Positions 45,711 through 59,977 of a DNA stretch of 64,000 nt are shown in pieces. Origin of the DNA: Meiothermus sp. Pnk-1 (GTDB lineage Bacteria; Deinococcota; Deinococci; Deinococcales; Thermaceae); the NCBI RefSeq assembly GCF_003226535.1, contig NZ_QKOB01000002.1, positions 354,666 to 418,665 of the forward strand, in the 5' to 3' direction. The first letter of the stretch is position 1; each line of letters starts with the position of its first letter. A program made the translations under genes and the position numbers. Under the pieces are notes generated by a model. It was not told where the DNA came from. It saw nothing but the letters and a program-made list of their open reading frames with translations, and made no database searches.

Positions 45711-45851
45711 TAGACGTCAAACGTCGTACGTCGTACGTCATACGTCATACGAAGGGGATCGTCCCCTAGGTGTACAGCCATAGGCTGTCCCGACAGGGAA
45801 TCTACCCCCACGTTTAGCGTCTGGCGTTTTGCGTATTGCGTACGACGTAAG
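45711..45851 (-). repeat. Intergenic composite repeat, copy D (one hairpin unit, minus orientation)
   Basis: Array of ACGTCGTACGTCATACG type, GGGGATCGTCCCC, GGTGT, hairpin ACAGCC-ATA-GGCTGT (45774-45788), CCCGACAGGGAATCTACCCCC and a terminal array of CGTTTAGCGTCTGGCG type. This is copy C reversed with a single unit. It lies between the divergent Uma2 and proC genes. In the rest of 45656-45981 an extended -10, TGC-TATACA (45903-45911), may serve proC. Confidence 0.8.
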
Positions 45852-45981
45852 TGTGAGCAATCAAGTGGGGCAGCCGGGAACCCTCGGCTCTGGACTGGTT
45901 TGTGCTATACAACTCGCCGGACGGGGGTTCTAGAGATCTAGGATGAGAAAGACGAGGGTAGCGTGTAAACTCGAAGGACAT

Positions 45982-46764
45982 ATGCGCTTGGCAATTGTGG
46001 GCGTAGGCAAGATGGGCCGAAGCATCCTCGAGGGCATCCTCAAAGCGGAGTTTCTAGCCCCCCAAGAAGTGGGCATAGTAGATGTAAAGGAATATGCGCA
46101 AGGGATAGCGGCGCAGTACGGGGTGAGGGTCCTCACCCATCCCGAGCTGCGTATGGCCGAGCGGGTCTTGCTCAGCGTGCAGCCCAAAGACCTGCCTACC
46201 GTGGCTCCCCAGGTCACCCATCCCAACATCGGGTACATCTCGATCATGGCCGGGGTCTCGACCCGCCTGCTGGCGGAGCGTTTAGGGACCCGGCGGGTGG
46301 TACGGGCGATGCCCAATCTGGCCGCCACTATCGGCAAAAGCTCGACCGCAGTGGTCGGTCCCCGTGAGGCAGAGGAGGCGGGGGACCTCGAGTTTGCCCG
46401 GCAACTCTTCGCCACCGTAGGGGATGTCTATGACCTTCCCGAGCGCCTATTTGATGCCTTTACCGGAATGTCGGCGTCGGCCCCGGCTTACGTGGCGGTG
46501 GTCGCCGAAGCCCTGGCCGATGGCGGGGTGAAGATGGGGATTCCCCGCGCCCAGGCCCTCAAGCTGGCCGCAGATGTGTTGATTGCTACCGGAGAGCTCC
46601 TGCGGCACAAGCATCCAGCGGTGATCAAGGACGAAGTGAGCAGCCCCGGCGGGACCACCATCTATGGGGTAGCGGCGCTCGAGGCCCGCGGGATCCGCGC
46701 AGCCCTCATCGAAGCCGTCCAAGCCGCCACGCTGCGCGCCCACGAGTTGGGGCGAGAGGAATAA
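45982..46764 (+). CDS. proC: Pyrroline-5-carboxylate reductase
   Basis: Last step of proline synthesis, NADPH-dependent. The 260-residue protein starts [16 protein letters not shown] (Rossmann loop) after a CGAAGGA ribosome site; a start 13 codons upstream looks less likely. The C-terminal dimer/active domain has [20 protein letters not shown] and [17 protein letters not shown]. Length and motifs fit ProC closely. Confidence 0.95.
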   Translation: MRLAIVGVGKMGRSILEGILKAEFLAPQEVGIVDVKEYAQGIAAQYGVRVLTHPELRMAERVLLSVQPKDLPTVAPQVTHPNIGYISIMAGVSTRLLAERLGTRRVVRAMPNLAATIGKSSTAVVGPREAEEAGDLEFARQLFATVGDVYDLPERLFDAFTGMSASAPAYVAVVAEALADGGVKMGIPRAQALKLAADVLIATGELLRHKHPAVIKDEVSSPGGTTIYGVAALEARGIRAALIEAVQAATLRAHELGREE

Positions 46765-46801
46765 CCCTGCTGGTTGGAAGGTGGCCGGTAAAATTCGAAG
46801 G

Positions 46802-47350
46802 ATGCGTACCCTCACTGCTATGCTGGCTTGGCTTGTGACCCTGGCGTTGGCCCAGCCTAGCGCCTACTTTCCCAATGGGGTCGGTCTTAGCTGGACGTAC
46901 TCCTCGGGAGAGGAGCAGGTCTTCGCCCGCCAGAAAGACGGCTTCCTGATGCTCGAGCACCGCTACGCGGGGCGCGCCCGTTACGCCGATCTGTTGCGCT
47001 ACGACGCCACCGGGGTCTACCTGGAGGGAGTGTATATCGGCGGGGCGGTGCAAAAATACGCTCCTCCGCTCCAACTCTACCCTTCTGCACCGCTCATCAT
47101 CGGGCAGGAGTGGGGGATGAAGAGCAGCATCCAGGGCCAGGTAGTGGCCTTCGTGGCCAAGGTGACGCGGCTGGAAGGGGTTCAGGTTCCGGCGGGAAAA
47201 TTCAACGCCTACGTGATCCGCACCTCCCTCGTTACCCAATCTGGCGGTAGCAGCGTGGTGGAGAGCTACTTCGTGCCCGGGGTGGGGGTGGTGCGTTTCG
47301 TGGGGGCCGACGGCAGCAAGGTGGATTTGGTGAAGTTCGTTCGGCCCTGA
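46802..47350 (+). CDS. Secreted protein of unknown function
   Basis: A 182-residue exported protein: signal peptide MRTLTAMLAWLVTLALAQ, then a predicted beta-rich mature part with SAYFPNGVGLSWTYSSGEE and later VPAGKFNAYVIRTSL...ESYFVPGVGVVRF, a pattern I recall from poorly described extracellular proteins of this family. TAAAAT ends 7 nt before the ATG. No partner is evident; the neighbours are proC and a kinase-like gene. Confidence 0.7.
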   Translation: MRTLTAMLAWLVTLALAQPSAYFPNGVGLSWTYSSGEEQVFARQKDGFLMLEHRYAGRARYADLLRYDATGVYLEGVYIGGAVQKYAPPLQLYPSAPLIIGQEWGMKSSIQGQVVAFVAKVTRLEGVQVPAGKFNAYVIRTSLVTQSGGSSVVESYFVPGVGVVRFVGADGSKVDLVKFVRP

Positions 47351-47404
47351 AGGGTGGGGTGCAAGGAGCTTCCGGCCTCGAGCCTCACCTACTAAGCTAG
47401 AGCC

Positions 47405-47893
47405 ATGGAACTGCAAGTGGTGAAAATCGAAAAACCCGATAACCTCAACGTCATTCTGGGGCAATCGCACTTCATCAAGACCGTAGAGGACCTGCACGAG
47501 GCTATGGTCACGGCGGTTCCGGGAATCAAGTTTGGCCTGGCTTTCTGCGAGGCCTCGGGGAAGCGGCTCGTTCGCAAGACCGGCACCGCCCCCGAGCTGG
47601 TAGAGTTGGCGGCCAAGAATGCCTACAGCATCGGAGCCGGGCATTGCTTCGTCATCGTGTTGGGGGAGGGGTTTTTCCCGATCAATGTGCTTCACGCGAT
47701 CAAGGCTTGCCCGGAGGTGGTGCGGATCTTTGCCGCCACCGCCAACCCGCTCGCGGTAATTGTGGCCGAGCAGGAGGACCAGCGGGGGGTTTTGGGGGTG
47801 CTCGATGGGCATAAGCCGTTAGGGGTGGAGGCCGAGGAAGATATCGCCTGGCGCAAGGACCTGCTGCGCAAGTTGGGGTACAAACTCGGGTAG
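47405..47893 (+). CDS. Adenosine-specific kinase family protein (DUF355)
   Basis: A 162-residue protein of a small family, named from structural work as adenosine-specific kinase. It shows FGLAFCEASGKRLVRKTG and SIGAGHCFVIVLGEGFFPINVL, its best-conserved stretches. Biochemistry is thin, so the name is provisional. TAAGCT ends 6 nt before the ATG. It may link to purine-nucleoside use, since the window encodes a nucleoside-type importer, but not in the same operon. Confidence 0.75.
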   Translation: MELQVVKIEKPDNLNVILGQSHFIKTVEDLHEAMVTAVPGIKFGLAFCEASGKRLVRKTGTAPELVELAAKNAYSIGAGHCFVIVLGEGFFPINVLHAIKACPEVVRIFAATANPLAVIVAEQEDQRGVLGVLDGHKPLGVEAEEDIAWRKDLLRKLGYKLG

Positions 47894-47936
47894 GCCCTGT
47901 CGCTTTGCGTCGGCGGCAGGGTAAGCTATAGCCGCT

Positions 47937-49111
<1,175 letters not shown>

Positions 49112-49122
49112 GATTCTCGGGC

Positions 49123-49152
49123 TTGCGAAAAGAGGCCTCGAGCGGCTACCAT
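49123..49152 (+). promoter_or_regulatory. Candidate promoter of the metG leader
   Basis: TTGCGA (49123-49128), 18 nt, TACCAT (49147-49152), then 7 nt to the ATG of a small leader frame at 49160. Both boxes match consensus at only four of six bases. Confidence 0.4.
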
Positions 49153-49159
49153 AACCCCT

Positions 49160-49220
49160 ATGGAGGCTTTTTTGGCCTACAAGCCTGGGTCCTGGCCCGG
49201 CCTACGAATGGTGGAGGTTG

Positions 49221-49231
<11 letters not shown>
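49160..49231 (+). CDS. Possible 23-codon leader peptide upstream of metG
   Basis: A frame of 23 codons starting at a leaderless-type ATG reads MEAFLAYKPGSWPGLRMVEV plus three residues. Its stop lies inside the 5' arm of the first leader hairpin, so a ribosome finishing or stalling here would affect folding. It has a second Met at codon 17 but no Met run, so sensing of methionyl-tRNA is not obvious. Translation is unproved. Confidence 0.35.
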
Positions 49232-51253
<2,022 letters not shown>

Positions 51254-51273
51254 CGGCAAAGAAGGAACCGGCT

Positions 51274-52677
51274 TCATACGGCTTCTTGCCGGTGGGTTCC
51301 GTCGTAGCTGAGCCGCATCCGCTTGCCATCGAGCACGGTTTCCAGGTGCACCGGGCGGCTCCATAGCCGGTGGAGGTTTTCCATCACCGCGCGGGCTTTG
51401 CGCAGGTCCAGCTCCGCCCCCTCATAGTGTTGTTCGAGGTAGAGTTCTCCACGGTTTTTGTAGTTGGCGTCGGTGAGGTAGACGATAGGGTTGCCCGCGT
51501 TGGTGAGCATGAATAAGAGGCGTTGCTTGGCTTGGTGGAAGCGCTCGAGCTCTTCTGCTGAGATGATCCGCTGCTCGAGGGCGAACGCTGGGGTGAAGAA
51601 CTCTTCCAAAAAACTGATGTCATTGTATACCCGGCGTACTTGGAAGAGCTTGGCCCTCGCGTCGCCGGGCTCGCCTTGCCAGATGAGCTTGTCCATCAGC
51701 TCGGCGGCTTCGTACTCGGGGCCAAAGCGCCCTTTGCGCCAGCGCTCTTCGATGTGCTTCATCAGGGTGTAGCCGATCTTATAGGGGTTGAACCCGCGCC
51801 CCCCCAGTACCCCGGCCTGGAGTTCGGCGAAGTCCAACACCTCGCCAGGCTCGAGCAGGCCGCCATTCATCAGCGCAGTATGCCAGTAGGTGGCCCAGCC
51901 CTCGTTCATCACCTTGGTTTGGCCCTGGGGGGCGAAGTAGTAAGCCTCCTCGCGGATGATCTCGAGGATGGCTTTCTGCCAGGGAGCCAGCGGGGCGTAC
52001 TTGATTAGGAAGGCCAGCACGTCGCGCTCGGGTTGTGGGGGTATGGGTTCGCTGATGGCTGCCTCTGCTGCTTCTTTGGGCGGCTCGGCGGGAGGGTTGA
52101 CGTAGGGCTCGAGGTAGGCCCGCACCGGCATCCGTAGCGGGGTACCATCGGGCTCCTTGACCCCTTTGGCCCGCTGCACGAACAGGCTGTGGGGGTCGAT
52201 GAGGTTCTCGAGGGAGAGCGCCAAATCCAAGAACTCCTCCACGGGGCGAACCCCGTGGCGCTCCATGAGCTTTTCGACCAAAGCGGCGTGATTGGCCAGC
52301 TCGTCGTGCATGGACTTGGGTGCCGGGGCGAAGTAAAGGTTCTCCTTGAAGAAGTCGGCGTGCCCGTAGACGTGGGCGATCACCAGCTTGTGGGCTAGGG
52401 GGGGGTTCGAATCCAGCAAGTAGGCGTAGACCGGCTTGGTATTGACCACCAGCTCGTAAATTTTCGAGAGCCCGTAGCGGTAGGTCTCCTTGAAGCGCAG
52501 GTATTCGCTGCCCCAGCGCCAGTGCGGGTAGCGGCGAGGAAAGCCCATGTAGGAAGCCAGCATGGCCATCTGCTCCCAGTCCACCACCTCGAAGATCACC
52601 GGGTCGAAGGAGAGGCCCTGGGCTTTGGCCCGGGCTTCGATTTCTACGGCGAGGGCTTGAAGGTCGGACCTAGTCAT
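51274..52677 (-). CDS. SpoVR-family protein
   Basis: A 467-residue protein of the SpoVR/YcgB family, whose biochemistry is unknown. Typical segments: YPHWRWGSEYLRFKETYRYGL and GWATYWHT, FAELQAGVLGGRGFNPYKIGY. It is third in the conserved PrkA-DUF444-SpoVR set, 11 nt after DUF444. In non-sporulating bacteria this triad responds to starvation and stress, so no sporulation is implied. Confidence 0.92.
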   Translation of the reverse strand: MTRSDLQALAVEIEARAKAQGLSFDPVIFEVVDWEQMAMLASYMGFPRRYPHWRWGSEYLRFKETYRYGLSKIYELVVNTKPVYAYLLDSNPPLAHKLVIAHVYGHADFFKENLYFAPAPKSMHDELANHAALVEKLMERHGVRPVEEFLDLALSLENLIDPHSLFVQRAKGVKEPDGTPLRMPVRAYLEPYVNPPAEPPKEAAEAAISEPIPPQPERDVLAFLIKYAPLAPWQKAILEIIREEAYYFAPQGQTKVMNEGWATYWHTALMNGGLLEPGEVLDFAELQAGVLGGRGFNPYKIGYTLMKHIEERWRKGRFGPEYEAAELMDKLIWQGEPGDARAKLFQVRRVYNDISFLEEFFTPAFALEQRIISAEELERFHQAKQRLLFMLTNAGNPIVYLTDANYKNRGELYLEQHYEGAELDLRKARAVMENLHRLWSRPVHLETVLDGKRMRLSYDGTHRQEAV

Positions 52678-52688
52678 AGCTCCTCCCG

Positions 52689-53771
52689 CTAATCGCCGCT
52701 GCTTCCCAGAAGGCGCTTGAGGGCGCTGGGCAAGCTCTCGCGCCCGCCTACTTCGGCGGTGGCCAGGGCTGGGTGGGATGGAAAGTGGCTGCGCAGGTCG
52801 TCGATGAAGCGGCCCTGGCCATAGCGGCTGCGCACCTGGGCATAGCCGTAGAGGGAGAGGGTGGGCAGGAGGGTTTTGAGGGCCTCGAGGGCCTCGGCGG
52901 TGTCGTCTTGCCAGTTGTCGCCGTCGGTGAAGTGATAGACGTAGCGGTTGTAGAGCTGGGTGGGGTAGCGTTCTAAGACCTGTTGGGCTAGCTTGATGCC
53001 GCTCGACAGCCGGGTTCCACCTCCCTCGCGCAGCCGGAAGAAATCTTCCTCCGAGACCTCCCAGGCCTCGGCGTCGTGCAGAAGATAGTGCCGCGATAGC
53101 CGAGGAAAGTGTTTTTTGACCCAGGCGCTGATCCAGTAGGAGAGGATCCGTACCAGGCGGAGCTGCTCGCCCTCCATCGAACCCGAGACGTCCAGGGCGA
53201 ACACCAGCACGGCTTGGGCTTGAGGACGCGGCTTAGGCTCAGGGGCGCGGTAGCGATAGTCATCGCGCTCGGGGACTAGGCGGGGATCTTCGGGCCGGTA
53301 AGTTCCGCTTTGGATGGCTCGCCTGAGGGCCTGGCGCATGGTGCGGCGGGCGTGGCGCAGAGATTCCGGGCCGCGCCGGGAGAGCGTGGTGTACTTAGGG
53401 GAGGGCTCCTCCACGGCCCCCCCTTGTTTGGGCTCGAGCCGAGGCAGCTTGAGGGCCTCTCCGATCAGCTCGAGGAACTCTTCCAGGTCCATCTCGGCCA
53501 CCGGGAGGTGTCCACCGGGGCCCAAACCGCCCCGCCCGGCAGTTCCGCCCATCCCCTGGCCTTCCCCCTCCCCTTCGCCTTCGCCCTGCCCCATCTCGTT
53601 TTGGCCGTACTGAAGCCGGGGAAGTTCGAGCTGGGGTAGCGGGATGCTCACCACCTGCCCGTCCAGGCTTCCCAAGTACTCCTCATGGGTCAAAAACTCC
53701 CTCGCCCGCTTCTTGACCTCACCCCGGACAATCTCCTTAAAGCGTTGTAGGTCGCGTTCGATGGGGCGCAT
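52689..53771 (-). CDS. DUF444 protein with a von Willebrand A domain (YeaH-like)
   Basis: A 360-residue protein. The N-terminal half contains a Gly/Glu-rich linker (GQGEGEGEGEGQGMGG); the C-terminal half is a VWA domain with the metal site DVSGSMEGEQ. It is the usual partner of PrkA and SpoVR and may act as an adaptor for the kinase. Located 113 nt after prkA, with GC-rich repeat debris between. Confidence 0.93.
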   Translation of the reverse strand: MRPIERDLQRFKEIVRGEVKKRAREFLTHEEYLGSLDGQVVSIPLPQLELPRLQYGQNEMGQGEGEGEGEGQGMGGTAGRGGLGPGGHLPVAEMDLEEFLELIGEALKLPRLEPKQGGAVEEPSPKYTTLSRRGPESLRHARRTMRQALRRAIQSGTYRPEDPRLVPERDDYRYRAPEPKPRPQAQAVLVFALDVSGSMEGEQLRLVRILSYWISAWVKKHFPRLSRHYLLHDAEAWEVSEEDFFRLREGGGTRLSSGIKLAQQVLERYPTQLYNRYVYHFTDGDNWQDDTAEALEALKTLLPTLSLYGYAQVRSRYGQGRFIDDLRSHFPSHPALATAEVGGRESLPSALKRLLGSSGD

Positions 53772-53884
53772 AGGTCACCGTCGTACGTCAAAAGTGGGCC
53801 AGCGGCTCGCGGCTCGTGGTTTTTCCAGGCTGCAAGCCACCAGCCTTCCTTTGCGCAGTAGGTATGCCGTGCGGCGTGAAGCGC

Positions 53885-55909
53885 TCATGTTTTGGTATCC
53901 CCCCGGGCGAAGATCGAGGCCACAAACTCCAAGACTCCCGCTGCACAGTGTTCACAGTAGCCGTAATCGCGGATCAGCCGGGATTTCACGATGTCGATGC
54001 GGCCTTGGGTCTCGGGGTCCACCACGCCCGATACCAGCGCCGACAGCCGGATGGTGTCTTTCTGGTCTTCGAAGAGTTTCATCTCCAGGGCCCGGCGCAG
54101 GCGGTCGTTGTCCTTATAGGAGAAGCTGCGGCCTTCCAGCGCCAAAGCTCCGATGTAGTTCATGATCTCGCGGCGGAAGTCGTCCTTGCGGGACTCGGGG
54201 ATCTCGATTTTTTCCTCGACCGAGCGCATCAGTCGCTCATTGGGCGGCTCAGGGGCGCCGGTGTAGGGGTTCTTGACCCGCTCGCCCAGCACGTAGGCCT
54301 TGATGTTGTCCACGTAGTTGCCGAAAAGCCGCTGCAAGGCGTCTTCGTCGGCGGCGATGGCTCGTTGCACTTCGTTCTTGACGGTTTCAGCGTATTCGCT
54401 CTTGATCTCTTGCAGCAAAGCCCGGTAGCGCTCCTTGGTCTTTTCGTCGGAGACCAGCGAGTGGTGGCGCAATCCCTCCTCGAGCTCGTTCATCACCATG
54501 AAGGGGTTGATGCAGGGCTCCTCGCTGGTGACGAGCACGTTGGAGATCTTGTCCTGGATGTAGCGCGGGGAGATGCCCTCGAGCCCCTCGTGCTTGGCCT
54601 CGAGCATCAGCTCCTTGACCGCCTCCTCGGTCCAGCCGGGGAGGAGTTTGCCGTCGTAGACCTTGAGCTTTTGCAACAGGCTGAGCCCGGCCTTCTTGGG
54701 GGGCTCGAGCCGGGTCAGCACCGCCCACATGGCGGCCATCTCGAGGGTGTGGGGAGCGATGTGCTTGCCCTTCACCCCCTGGAAGTCGCGTCGGTAGATC
54801 TTGACCTCATCGGAGGCCCGTAGGTTGTAGGGCACGTCGATTTTGATGGTGCGATCGCGCAATGCCTCCATGAACTCGTTGGCCTGGAGCCTTTTGAACT
54901 CAGGCTCGTTGGTATGCCCCAGGATCACCTCGTCGATATCGGTCTGGGCGAACTTTTTAGACTTGATCTTGTGCTCTTGGCTAGCGGAGAGTAGGTCGTA
55001 GAGGAAAGCCACGTCCAGCTTCAAGATCTCGATGAACTCCACCAATCCCCGGTTGGCGATGTTCAGCTCACCGTCGAAGTTGAAGGCCCTAGGGTCGGAG
55101 TCTGAGCCGTAGATGGCGATCTTGCGGTAGTTGATATCTCCGGTTAGCTCGGTGGAGTCTTGGTTTTTTTCGTCTTTGGGCTGGAAGGTGCCGATGCCTA
55201 CACGGTCCTTTTCGGACAACACCAGGCGGCGCACCACGATCTCTTGCTCTAGCACCGCGGCCAAATCGCCACCGTGGCGCTGCATGGCTTCGCTCATCTG
55301 GAAACGGCAGGCTGGGCAGAGGTCTCCCTCGACCTCTAGGGGATAGGGGTAATCAGGGTGAGCCGCTCGTAGCTCGGCTAGGAAGTGCCGCCGCAATTCT
55401 GCAGGTAGCAGATGCAGGGGCTCTTCGTGCATAGGGCAGGGCATGACCTCGCCGGCAGTTTTCCAGCTGAAGGTGTATAGGGCCCCCTCATCGGTTTTGG
55501 AATAGCTCTCGAGCCCCTTCTTGAGCAGCCGGGCGATGGTGGACTTGGCTGACCCTACGGGGCCGTGGAGCAACAGAATCCGCCGCTCGGGGCCATAGCG
55601 ATAGGCCGCAGCTTTGAAGGTCGCTACCAGCTGCATGATGGGGCGGTCTAGGCCAAAGATGGCGTCTTTGCCGTTTTCTATCGGATCATCGAAGAAGCGG
55701 TAATGGGTGAGCTTTTCGCGCAAACGCCCGTATTCTTGTTGCCCATAGCTTACGATCATGTCGTAGACCCGCTGGTAGCTGGTACGTAAAGGGCGCGGAT
55801 CGGAGCGGAGCAACTCCAGATACTCCGCGAAACTCCCTTCCCAGTTGAGAGTGCGGTACCCCGCGATGTCTTGGTATTTGCGGATGAACTCTAGCGTATC
55901 CATACGCAC
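53885..55909 (-). CDS. prkA: PrkA-type serine protein kinase / AAA+ protein
   Basis: A 674-residue protein: AAA+ P-loop [18 protein letters not shown] (about residue 110) and a C-terminal PrkA kinase-like domain. A Cys-rich stretch (PCPMHEEP...LCPACRFQM) may bind zinc. E. coli YeaG of this family is a stress-regulated kinase; recent reports treat such proteins as AAA+ ATPases with protease activity too. It heads the DUF444 and SpoVR genes. Confidence 0.93.
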   Translation of the reverse strand: MRMDTLEFIRKYQDIAGYRTLNWEGSFAEYLELLRSDPRPLRTSYQRVYDMIVSYGQQEYGRLREKLTHYRFFDDPIENGKDAIFGLDRPIMQLVATFKAAAYRYGPERRILLLHGPVGSAKSTIARLLKKGLESYSKTDEGALYTFSWKTAGEVMPCPMHEEPLHLLPAELRRHFLAELRAAHPDYPYPLEVEGDLCPACRFQMSEAMQRHGGDLAAVLEQEIVVRRLVLSEKDRVGIGTFQPKDEKNQDSTELTGDINYRKIAIYGSDSDPRAFNFDGELNIANRGLVEFIEILKLDVAFLYDLLSASQEHKIKSKKFAQTDIDEVILGHTNEPEFKRLQANEFMEALRDRTIKIDVPYNLRASDEVKIYRRDFQGVKGKHIAPHTLEMAAMWAVLTRLEPPKKAGLSLLQKLKVYDGKLLPGWTEEAVKELMLEAKHEGLEGISPRYIQDKISNVLVTSEEPCINPFMVMNELEEGLRHHSLVSDEKTKERYRALLQEIKSEYAETVKNEVQRAIAADEDALQRLFGNYVDNIKAYVLGERVKNPYTGAPEPPNERLMRSVEEKIEIPESRKDDFRREIMNYIGALALEGRSFSYKDNDRLRRALEMKLFEDQKDTIRLSALVSGVVDPETQGRIDIVKSRLIRDYGYCEHCAAGVLEFVASIFARGDTKT

Positions 55910-56254
55910 CCTTCTTTCTCGCGCTCGCTTCGCGCCGGTTGGCCTCGGGGGCAGGAGGTGGGTCGGTTTCGGCTGTAGCCATCTAGCTTGCTCATACTGC
56001 TTGCTTGTCTCCTCTTTCTACGTCTGGGGTAAGTTCCATATATGCCTCTAACCCCCTCGTGGGGGTGGGCTGATTTATCAGGGTCTGAGTTGTCAAAGGG
56101 TGGGACGGGGGTAAGACTTACTTTAGATTAGCACCCTGTTACGATGACAAATGTGTAGATTTCACCAACGCTTTCTCAGAATTCGCGTAGAAAAACGATT
56201 TTTGGGGCCGTGCCCCGGGCCAATTGAGACGGGAGGAGCCGTTGTGGGTAAAAC
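55910..56254. promoter_or_regulatory. Leader and promoter region of the prkA operon
   Basis: No gene is visible. On the minus strand an extended -10, TGC-TAATCT (56133-56125), lies about 210 nt before prkA with TTGTCA 14 nt upstream. The perfect palindrome GTAAGACTTAC (56111-56121) falls at the expected start point and could be an operator. CCCCC-TCGT-GGGGG (56052-56065) makes a short hairpin in the leader. All are candidates only. Confidence 0.4.
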
Positions 56255-56408
56255 GCGACTTACGTCGTACGTCATACGCAATACGCAAAATGCCAGACGC
56301 TAAACGCGGGGGTAGATTCCCTATCGGGACGGAGCAAGCTCCGTGCACCCGGAGGTAGATTCCCTGTCGGGACGGCGTACCGCCGTACACCCAAGGGACG
56401 ATCCCCCC
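56255..56408 (+). repeat. Intergenic composite repeat, copy E (two hairpin units)
   Basis: Array of CGTACGTCATACGCAATACG type, then two units starting GGTAGATTCCC: hairpins ACGGAGC-AA-GCTCCGT (56329-56344) and ACGGCG-TAC-CGCCGT (56372-56386), 43 bp apart, then a truncated GGGACGATCCCC. The right array is missing. It ends about 40 bp before gatC. Confidence 0.85.
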
Positions 56409-56448
56409 TCCCTTGACCCCCGCCCCTCGAGCCAAGACAATGCAATGC

Positions 56449-56736
56449 ATGGAGATCACGCCCGAGCTGATCCGCCACCTCGAGCACCTCGCCCGCCTCG
56501 AGCTCTCCCCCGAGGAGGAAGCCCGCATGGCGGGCGACCTCAAGAAGATCTTCGACTTCTTCGAGAAGCTGGGCCACCTCGACACCGAGGGCCTACCCGA
56601 GCTAGCCCGCCCCGTGGAGCTTGCCAACGTGCTGCGCGAGGACGAGCCCGGTGCGGTGCTGTCCCAGGAGGAAGCGCTCTCGGTGGCCATCGAGGCCAAG
56701 GACGGCTTCTTCGTCGTGCCGAGGATGATCGAGTAA
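56449..56736 (+). CDS. gatC: Asp/Glu-tRNA amidotransferase subunit C
   Basis: Part of GatCAB, which converts Glu-tRNA-Gln and Asp-tRNA-Asn. The 95-residue protein starts MEITPELIRHLEHLARLEL and contains the LREDEPG segment, as GatC does. I use the ATG at 56449; earlier in-frame starts at 56440 and 56413 add nothing conserved. gatA and gatB are not adjacent. Confidence 0.9.
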   Translation: MEITPELIRHLEHLARLELSPEEEARMAGDLKKIFDFFEKLGHLDTEGLPELARPVELANVLREDEPGAVLSQEEALSVAIEAKDGFFVVPRMIE

Positions 56737-56737
56737 T

Positions 56738-58088
<1,351 letters not shown>

Positions 58089-58094
58089 ACCCCC

Positions 58095-59207
58095 ATGCGC
58101 ATAGAAGCCGCCGAGATGAAACTCATCACCCTGCCGCTCAAGTTCCGCTTCGAGACCTCCTTCGGGGTGCAGACCGAGCGCCACATCATCGTGCTGACCC
58201 TCTACGGCGAAGGTTTGGAGGGCTATGCCGAGACCACCATGGAGCACACCCCACACTACCGAGAGGAGACCATCGCCGGGGCCTGGGCCCTGCTCGAGCA
58301 CCTTCTCCTCCCCCGGGTACTGGGCAAGGACTTCGCCAACCCCGAGATGCTGTGGGCCGAGATAAGGGGGTTCCGGGGCAACAAGATGACCAAGGCCGCC
58401 CTCGAGATGGCCTTCTGGGACCTGTGGGCAAAAGCGCTGGGCCAACCGCTATGGAAGGTGCTAGGCGGGGTACGCCGCGAGATCCCCGTGGGCGTAAGCC
58501 TGGGGATCCAGCCCTCGGTGGAAGCCACCGTGGAGGCCGTGGGCCGCGGCCTCGAGGCGGGATACCGGCGGATCAAGCTCAAGATCAAACCCGGCTGGGA
58601 CGTCAAACCCCTTCTGGCGGTGCGCAAAGCCTATCCCGAGGCCAACCTGACCGTGGACGCCAACTCGGCCTACACCCTGAACGATATCGCCACCTTCCGC
58701 AAGCTCGACGAGGTAGGGCTCGACTACATCGAACAACCCCTGGCCTACGACGATATCTTGGATCACGCCAAGCTTCAGCGGGAGATCGCCACCTCGCTGT
58801 GCTTGGACGAGTCCATCACTTCCCCCGAGGATGCGCGCAAGGCCCTCGAGATCGGAGCCGGGCGGGTCATCAACCTCAAGCCTGCGCGGGTAGGGGGCAT
58901 CCTGGCAAGCCGCAAGGTCCACGACATTACCGAGAGCTACGGGCTACCGGTGTGGATGGGCGGAATGCTAGAAGCAGGCATAGGCCGGGCGCATAACATC
59001 CACGTCGCTACCTTGCCGATGTTCGTCAAACCCGGCGACACATCCTCGGCCAGCCGGTACTGGGAAGAGGATATCATCGAGGAACCGCTCGAGGCCCGCG
59101 GCGGGATGATGCCAGTACCTCAGGGAGCGGGCATCGGGGTTACGCCCAAACGCGAGCTCATCAACAAGTTGGCGCTGAAGTCGGCCTACATTGCAAACGC
59201 CTCATGA
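58095..59207 (+). CDS. N-succinylamino-acid racemase / o-succinylbenzoate synthase-like enzyme
   Basis: A 370-residue enolase-superfamily enzyme of the OSBS/NSAR group. The catalytic lysine pair is in [12 protein letters not shown], the metal residues in [19 protein letters not shown] and LCLDESI, and the second lysine in [12 protein letters not shown]. Enzymes of this family racemise N-succinyl or N-acyl amino acids and may also act in menaquinone synthesis; the GNAT gene that follows favours the racemase role. Confidence 0.88.
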   Translation: MRIEAAEMKLITLPLKFRFETSFGVQTERHIIVLTLYGEGLEGYAETTMEHTPHYREETIAGAWALLEHLLLPRVLGKDFANPEMLWAEIRGFRGNKMTKAALEMAFWDLWAKALGQPLWKVLGGVRREIPVGVSLGIQPSVEATVEAVGRGLEAGYRRIKLKIKPGWDVKPLLAVRKAYPEANLTVDANSAYTLNDIATFRKLDEVGLDYIEQPLAYDDILDHAKLQREIATSLCLDESITSPEDARKALEIGAGRVINLKPARVGGILASRKVHDITESYGLPVWMGGMLEAGIGRAHNIHVATLPMFVKPGDTSSASRYWEEDIIEEPLEARGGMMPVPQGAGIGVTPKRELINKLALKSAYIANAS

Positions 59208-59977
59208 TCGTGCAAGAACTCCACGATCCGCAGGACTTCTTCCCCATCGAAGCGCTGCAAAGCCGCATTTGGGGCGATCCCGAGGACGTGATGCCGGCCC
59301 GTTCGATGATGGCCCTCGTCCATGAAGGGGGGCTGCTGGCAGCCGCTTACCTCCAGGGCGAGCCGGTGGGCTTTGTCTTCGGTTTCCCCACCCACCACCG
59401 CCAGCGCCACCATTCGCACATGATGGGGGTGCTCGAGGAGCACCGAGGAAGCGGCGCGGCTTTGCTCCTCAAGCGTTTCCAGCGCGACTGGTGCCTGAGC
59501 CGGGGCTACGAGCAGGTGGTCTGGACCTTCGACCCTCTGCGCGGGGCCAACGCCCGCTTCAACCTCTGCAAGCTGGGCGTGACCTGGAACGAGTACATCC
59601 CCAACTGCTACGGGCCGATGGGAGGAATCAACGCCGGGGCCCCCAGCGACCGAGCCTACGCGGTATGGGAGTTGCGCGCCGAGCGGGTCTACCGGCGAAT
59701 CTACAGGCCCGAGCCGGAAGTCGAAGCAGCGGGGATTCCCCAGGTCAACACGGTGCGCGACGAGGTGCCGATCCAGGCAGATCTCTCCCTCGAGCATCCC
59801 CGCCTGCTGCTGCAGATCCCGGAGGATTGGGGGGCCATCCTGCGCACCGACCCTGCCCTAGCAAACGCTTGGCGCGAGCACTCCAGGGAGCTTTTCCCTC
59901 ACTACTTCGCCCGGGGCTACCGCGCGGTGGACTTTCTGCGCCACCCCAACCGCTACCTCCTCGAGCGCACCCCATGA
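59204..59977 (+). CDS. GNAT-family acyltransferase
   Basis: A 257-residue GNAT protein. The acyl-CoA loop region reads [21 protein letters not shown], and [18 protein letters not shown] is characteristic of the COG3375 subgroup usually found beside N-succinylamino-acid racemase. In Geobacillus such a protein succinylates D-amino acids, after which the racemase acts; I infer the same here. ATGA overlaps with both neighbours. Confidence 0.82.
   Translation: MIVQELHDPQDFFPIEALQSRIWGDPEDVMPARSMMALVHEGGLLAAAYLQGEPVGFVFGFPTHHRQRHHSHMMGVLEEHRGSGAALLLKRFQRDWCLSRGYEQVVWTFDPLRGANARFNLCKLGVTWNEYIPNCYGPMGGINAGAPSDRAYAVWELRAERVYRRIYRPEPEVEAAGIPQVNTVRDEVPIQADLSLEHPRLLLQIPEDWGAILRTDPALANAWREHSRELFPHYFARGYRAVDFLRHPNRYLLERTP

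Noticed and set aside
51254..51291. A terminator shared by metG and the SpoVR gene.
   Set aside because: The stem has a bulge, lies in SpoVR coding sequence, and has no T-run on either strand.
53775..53884. Another copy of the composite repeat between DUF444 and prkA.
   Set aside because: Only a CGTCGTACGTC fragment is present, with no hairpin unit, so I do not list it as a copy.
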